Assembly (NCBI RefSeq): GCF_001039355.2
Contig: NW_019773721.1
Location: 25,392 to 49,830 of the forward strand
DNA: 24,439 bases
Direction of reading: 5' to 3'
From: Lingula anatina
Lineage: Eukaryota > Brachiopoda > Lingulata > Lingulida > Lingulidae
Under the pieces are notes generated by a model. It did no database searches. It had not been told where the DNA came from and saw only the letters and a program-made list of their open reading frames with translations. The translations under genes and the position numbers were made by a program. Every line of letters starts with the position of its first letter. Position 1 is the stretch's first letter. Shown piece after piece: positions 20,589-24,439 of the stretch.

Positions 20589-21574
20589 GAATTACTTGCA
20601 CATAATGCAACAAGCATTGCGTACATGTTTTTTGTGCTGAAAATTAACCATTTGTCCAGTTTAGGCTTTGAAATAAATAATACTGATTAAATAGATAAAT
20701 TAATGAATGAATAAATACATAGATAAATAAAGAAGATTTACATTTATGTTGTGAATATTGGAAGTGGTCTAATGTATTTAGTGCCGCTTAAATTGTGCAG
20801 ATAACTGGGATCTGGTTATAAAATAAATGATATATAAATTCTCAAATATTAAAAATCATAATGGGTTTATATGTTTAAAAAATAAACATTTTCTCTTTAA
20901 GATTTAATAGAACAAAACTGAAGATAAAATGAATTTGTGTTATTAGAAATCTGTTGAATAAAATGACAAATGAACCAAAGAAAATGTCTGATTTAAGTTA
21001 TTTTCCTTTAATTACTTGTTTATTTACAAAAGTCGACAAATGCTATCCGGTGTAAAATGCATGCAATTGCATGAAATAACATTGACTATACTTGCTTGTT
21101 TAAAACTTCGCATTAACAGTGTCACAGTTAAACCACTGACAGGGGTGTGCAGAGTTAACACATAAATTTCTTTCTTTTTTCTCAGTCACTTTACAAGCCA
21201 GCATGCAAAATATATAATTATAGCAAAGGAATAAATATAAAATAATAATAAGATACTGAATCAAAGGAATTGAAACGATAAAATGTAAAGAAACAAAACG
21301 AATCGCGCGTGTATCTGTAACTCCCCCCCCCCTCCGTGGCCTTCGACTTCTACCACACACCTATCCCTTATCTGAGTATACTGAGTAAAAAATCATTGTG
21401 ATAAGTAAAACGATTATTTACAAAAAGGGCAAATTATGTGTCTGAAAGTCGATTTCCGTAATAAATATATTACAGTTTTAACATATTACAGTATTAAAAT
21501 ATGAAACAGTTGTTATTTTTGGTCAAAAGTGGCGTCAGCTGTATCTCTTAAGAAAATAGTTCGGATTTTGCTTG
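20589..21574. other. Intergenic region between converging oxidase copy 2 and CARD gene
   Basis: Contains the AATAAA of the oxidase, an AAAT/AATG-rich patch, a C10 run at 21323-21332, and unique sequence from 21428 to the CARD stop. No canonical AATAAA was found for the CARD gene in the ~150 bases after its stop on the minus strand. No coding potential seen. Confidence 0.6.
20672..20677 (+). terminator. Poly(A) signal AATAAA, oxidase copy 2
   Basis: AATAAA 84 bp after the stop codon, in the same context as in copy 1. Confidence 0.6.
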
Positions 21575-24131
21575 TTACGACATTGGTTCAGAAACTTGGA
21601 CAGCCTGTTTCTCTGTGCTGACATCACTGTCACTGCCAGATGATGCTAAATCTTCAGAGGACGGCGCTCCTGAAAACATAAGTTATTTACAATATATTAT
21701 TATGTTTTTATAATTATAATTAGAAGTATTATTAATTTTTTTTTACATATATATACATATTTATAATACATTGCATAACATTAGTAGTGCAGGCAGTTCA
21801 GATCAGGTAAATGAGGATTAAATATATGTACTAGTATATTGTCTGAATAAAACAATAAAGATGGATTTCTTTGTCTCCAAATACAGGAAAAACAATACTT
21901 ATGTAATTGCTATCATCGTTGCATATTAGATCGATCTTAGTGATTAAAAAAGCAAATATTGCTGACACACGGGAGTGTGCGCACGCTCTATATGTTTGTG
22001 TGCGTGTGTGTCGAGGGCTTACCGGAACTAAAAGCAGAAGGACCTTCCACGATATCAGCTAAATGACGAGCATGTTCGTCTTCTTTCAGCAGCTCTATGA
22101 ATTTCGTAATAGAATCCGCCTTCTTCCCCATAAGGAGCTGCAGAAACTCACGACTTCGTTCCCCCGTTCTTTTGGTGAGGCTGCGGATCTTGTTGTACTC
22201 GGCTGATTCTATGACTCTGTTTTGAAAGAGAGAATCTAGGAGTTCGTTGGACTCTGTATCGAGAAGAAGGTCCAGGTCTCGAATCATGGCGGTCCATCCG
22301 GCGCGCAAATTGTCACAGTAAATTTCTCGCTGTGTCTTTACTGTAATAAAAATAAGCACAGAAAAGGCTTGGGATCAAATCAAAGTTAAAGAATCACGAT
22401 AATAATACATTATTATTATTATTATTATTATAGTGCGAAGTATCAGTAGTATTGTTGTTAACGTTGTTGCTGCTGTTGTTGTGATCGTGGAGTGTAATCC
22501 TGATACGTTTGTAATAAATGTAAACAGCTTTGAATTATATTAATTCTTCATTTATTAATATATCGTAATTTGCGTTTACTTCATTCATTCAAGGTTGAAT
22601 GCTTTTAAATTAATTATACCTTACCTTTTCTGATTGGGTGTTCCAGTAAGCTAAATCGCTTGCTGCTACTGCCCGCTTGGTCTGCATATGCCCGTTTTGT
22701 GTACAACTCCATTTTGTCCTTGATCTTTTTCAGCACCTCCTTCCTCTCTGACTTCGGGGCCTTTATGCCTTGCTCGGACAGCTCTATACATTCTCGAACG
22801 GCTTTTTCCGCTGTAGATAGAGTCTCATCTTTCTTCTTAACCCTTGCCTGTTCACGACTCAGAGAATCATCGAGCTCAGCATTACGGTACTCCAGGTCGA
22901 CGATTTTGCATTGCATTCTTGCTTCGGCGTCTCTTTTTTCCTCTTCGCTCTTTTTTTGCAGTTCTTGTAATTTCGAAGCAGTTGCGTCCCGCTCTTCTTT
23001 CATGGCGATTGAATGACTTTCTTTCGTCAAACAAAGTTCTTTAGAAAGTTTCTCTTTTTCAGCTTTTGCATCGTCCAATTTCTTTTGAAGAGCGCTGATG
23101 TCATTCTTTTGTTTTTCGCATTTTTGCAAAAGAATTTTCTCTTCGTTTCTAGATTGTTGTATTTTGATCTCAAAGTCTTTCCGTTCCTCTTCAAGACACA
23201 CTCGAAGACGTGCTTTATCTTCTATCTCTGTTTTAAGGGCATTTTCTAGTCCAACCTTCTCTGTCGAGGTTTTCGTTAGTGTTTCATCCAGATTTTTCAT
23301 GGTTTCTTTCAGTTCCTTCTGCCTATCGAGAGATTCGTCTCTTTCATTCGTGGTCCGCTCTAGTTTTTCGTTTAATGCCGTCATCTCATATCCATTTCTT
23401 TGCATGTCGTCTTCGTTTTTCATTTTAAGATCTTTTAGGGTGCGTTGTACATCTTTGAGAGACGCAGCGAGTACCTCTTTCTCACAAACCTCCCGTTCCC
23501 AATTTTGCTTCAGTGCAGAGAAGTCGGAGTCACGCTGCCGAAGGCCTGAGCGCAGTTCGGCGTTTTCATTCTTCTCTTTTTCCAGCTCGTCTGTTGTGGT
23601 TTGTACATCTCTCCTTGAAGACTCTAGAGCTTGCAACATGGACGCATTTTCTTCTTCTTTTTTCTTTATTGTTATATGATGGGAATTATTTAGTTGTTGA
23701 AGCTCGGTTTCCTTTTCCTTGATTTGCCTTTTACAATCGGTTAGTTCTGTTTCATAGTTCTCAATAGTTTTCTTCTGTGACTCTGTGGTTGCCTCAAGTG
23801 TTGATTTATCACTTTCGGCATCCATTAATTTTTCACGAAGATCTTCAGATTTTGATTTTTCCTCCTGTACTTGTTGCATATAATTTTCTTTTTGATCCGT
23901 TTCTTGTTCGATCTCCTGTTTGAGCGCATTAATTTCGCTGTCATTTTTTGCTAAATATTCTTCGTTTGAACGACTGAGTCTTTTAAGACTCTCTATCTTT
24001 TCATCTTGTCGCTGTGAGTGTCTTTTCATAGCATCTAAAAAGCGTGACACGCCGTCTTTTTTATTAAGGAATTTCATCACAGCATCGGAATCCTCCGTGT
24101 CGTCGTTAAGCTGGACGATTTCTGCTGCCAT
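21575..24131 (-). CDS. Long coiled-coil protein with C-terminal CARD, 639 residues
   Basis: Three exons on the minus strand: 24131-22625, 22340-22023 and 21669-21575, joined in phase 1 both times with good GT-AG sites; 1,920 coding bases including stop TAA. Residues ~45-475 are highly charged heptad-rich sequence (long runs of E, K, Q, L; for example DLREKLMDAESDKSTLEA), a near-continuous coiled coil. Residues ~508-600 form a CARD: DLDLLLDTESNELLDSLFQN, RVIESAEYNKIRS, REFLQLLMGKKADSITKFIE and EHARHLADIV follow the six-helix hydrophobic pattern. The tail is Ser/Asp-rich and ends VQVSEPMS. CARDs pair with other CARDs in caspase-activation and NF-kB signalling; CARD9/11/14-type adaptors also combine CARD and coiled coil but with the CARD first. 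Here the order is reversed. The ATG lies four bases after an acceptor-like TTTTAG (24137-24136), suggesting a non-coding first exon upstream. Partner and pathway are unknown; likely a cytoplasmic scaffold. Confidence 0.85.
22023..22340 (-). CDS. CARD-encoding exon of the coiled-coil-CARD gene
   Basis: A single 318-base exon (phase 1 in, phase 1 out) encodes the whole death-fold domain. Such symmetric phase 1-1 domain exons can be shuffled without breaking frame. Its duplicate at 9411-9728 keeps the same boundaries and phase. Confidence 0.85.
22408..22480. repeat. Simple trinucleotide repeats in CARD intron 1
   Basis: An (ATT)n run of about eight units near 22408-22431, followed by a GTTGTT/GCTGTT-rich stretch at about 22452-22482. 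The inverted copy has the matching CAACAG/AACAAC stretch at 9268-9302, confirming that the intron was duplicated too. Confidence 0.7.
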
Positions 24132-24372
24132 TTTCCTAAAACAAAATTAATTTAACCTTAAATCATTTACCCGAAATAGCAGCAATACAAAAGGATTGCG
24201 TTTTCTTAGTCTTGCTTTTCATAGTCTTGCTTGAAAAATAAAGTAAAGCCCCACTGGTGACAATCGACATGTATAAGGCTTCGTTCACATGCAATGTCTA
24301 TTTTCTAAATTCTATTTTCTATTCGCGGCATGTCTTATGATCACGGTCTGTGCCCTGAATATCCCGCGGCGT
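24132..24372 (-). other. Sequence upstream of the CARD start codon
   Basis: Probably intron sequence of a 5' UTR intron, given the TTTTAG acceptor four bases before the ATG and the T-rich tract before it. No upstream exon or promoter motif could be assigned before the window ends. Confidence 0.35.
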
Positions 24373-24439
24373 AATTACTGGCAGAGCGAGCCAGTTACTA
24401 TAAGTTACTATAAGTAACTGGCTCGCGCTGCCAGTAATT
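24373..24439. repeat. Palindrome with 27-bp arms, 13-bp spacer, at window end
   Basis: Left arm 24373-24399 (starts AATTACTGGCAG) and right arm 24413-24439 (ends CTGCCAGTAATT) are reverse complements with one mismatch (A at 24385 against G at 24427). The spacer ATAAGTTACTATA partly repeats the arm word AGTTACTATAAGT. The right arm ends exactly at the last base of the window. It could be a foldback element or paired transposon ends. Confidence 0.85.

Larger units (their letters stand above)
16281..21427 (+). repeat. Segmental duplication, copy 2 (partner 2189-8893)
   Basis: Colinear with copy 1 from the intron before exon 3 of the oxidase to 0.84 kb past its stop codon. It is the likely parental arrangement, because the gene continues upstream into two further FAD-domain exons and the CARD gene follows downstream in its complete form. 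Confidence 0.9.

Noticed and set aside
23098-23679. 193-codon Ser/Phe-rich plus-strand frame
   Set aside because: Antisense shadow of the coiled-coil exon: reverse-complemented Glu/Lys codons give Ser/Phe/Leu.
1-24439. CRISPR arrays, tRNA or rRNA genes, prokaryotic operons
   Set aside because: No regularly spaced identical repeats with unique spacers, no tRNA-like A/B-box cloverleaf, and no tightly packed intron-free genes were seen; the gene structure is that of an animal genome.

Overview
This window looks like draft genomic sequence from an invertebrate animal. It is AT-rich, and its genes have short exons, GT-AG introns, AATAAA poly(A) signals, DNA-transposon and Ty3-type retroelement debris, and one undetermined base. 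The gene content (gulonolactone-oxidase-like FAD enzymes, a CARD adaptor, nuclear SDHC) suits a lophotrochozoan such as a bivalve mollusc. That placement is an inference, since no species-specific marker was recognised.

Layout. 1-180 (minus): the start of a partial reading frame with an SGNH-hydrolase-like GHS motif, preceded by signals for a spliced leader exon. 181-2188: mostly featureless, with a ~110-bp imperfect tandem repeat and a possible LINE relic. 2189-8893 (plus): first copy of a duplicated segment. It carries seven exons of an FAD-linked oxidase of the gulonolactone/arabinonolactone oxidase type, but lacks the exons that begin the FAD-binding domain. Its introns contain a 43-bp retro-tail-like insertion, a MITE and a Ty3/gypsy remnant next to the N. 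8894-9862 (plus): an inverted, broken copy of the 3' half of the CARD gene at the right end of the window. 9864-11154 (plus): SDHC, with its start codon at a rearrangement breakpoint and a frame break in its second exon. About 11940-15585: a gene-poor stretch. 15586-20588 (plus): the more complete FAD oxidase, nine exons. 21575-24131 (minus): an apparently intact three-exon gene for a 639-residue protein with a long coiled coil followed by a C-terminal CARD. The window ends on a 27-bp-arm palindrome.

How it fits together. The FAD oxidase and CARD genes converge, with tail-to-tail stop codons about 1 kb apart. A segment running from the second intron of the oxidase to just short of the CARD 3' end is duplicated 12.5-14 kb upstream, where an inverted piece of the CARD gene was joined on and SDHC follows directly. 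The same MITE family sits in different introns of the two oxidase copies, so those insertions post-date the duplication. No operon-like or RNA-guided system was seen. The most unusual material is the coiled-coil-CARD gene, the uneven divergence of the duplicated oxidase exons, and the breakpoint-adjacent SDHC.
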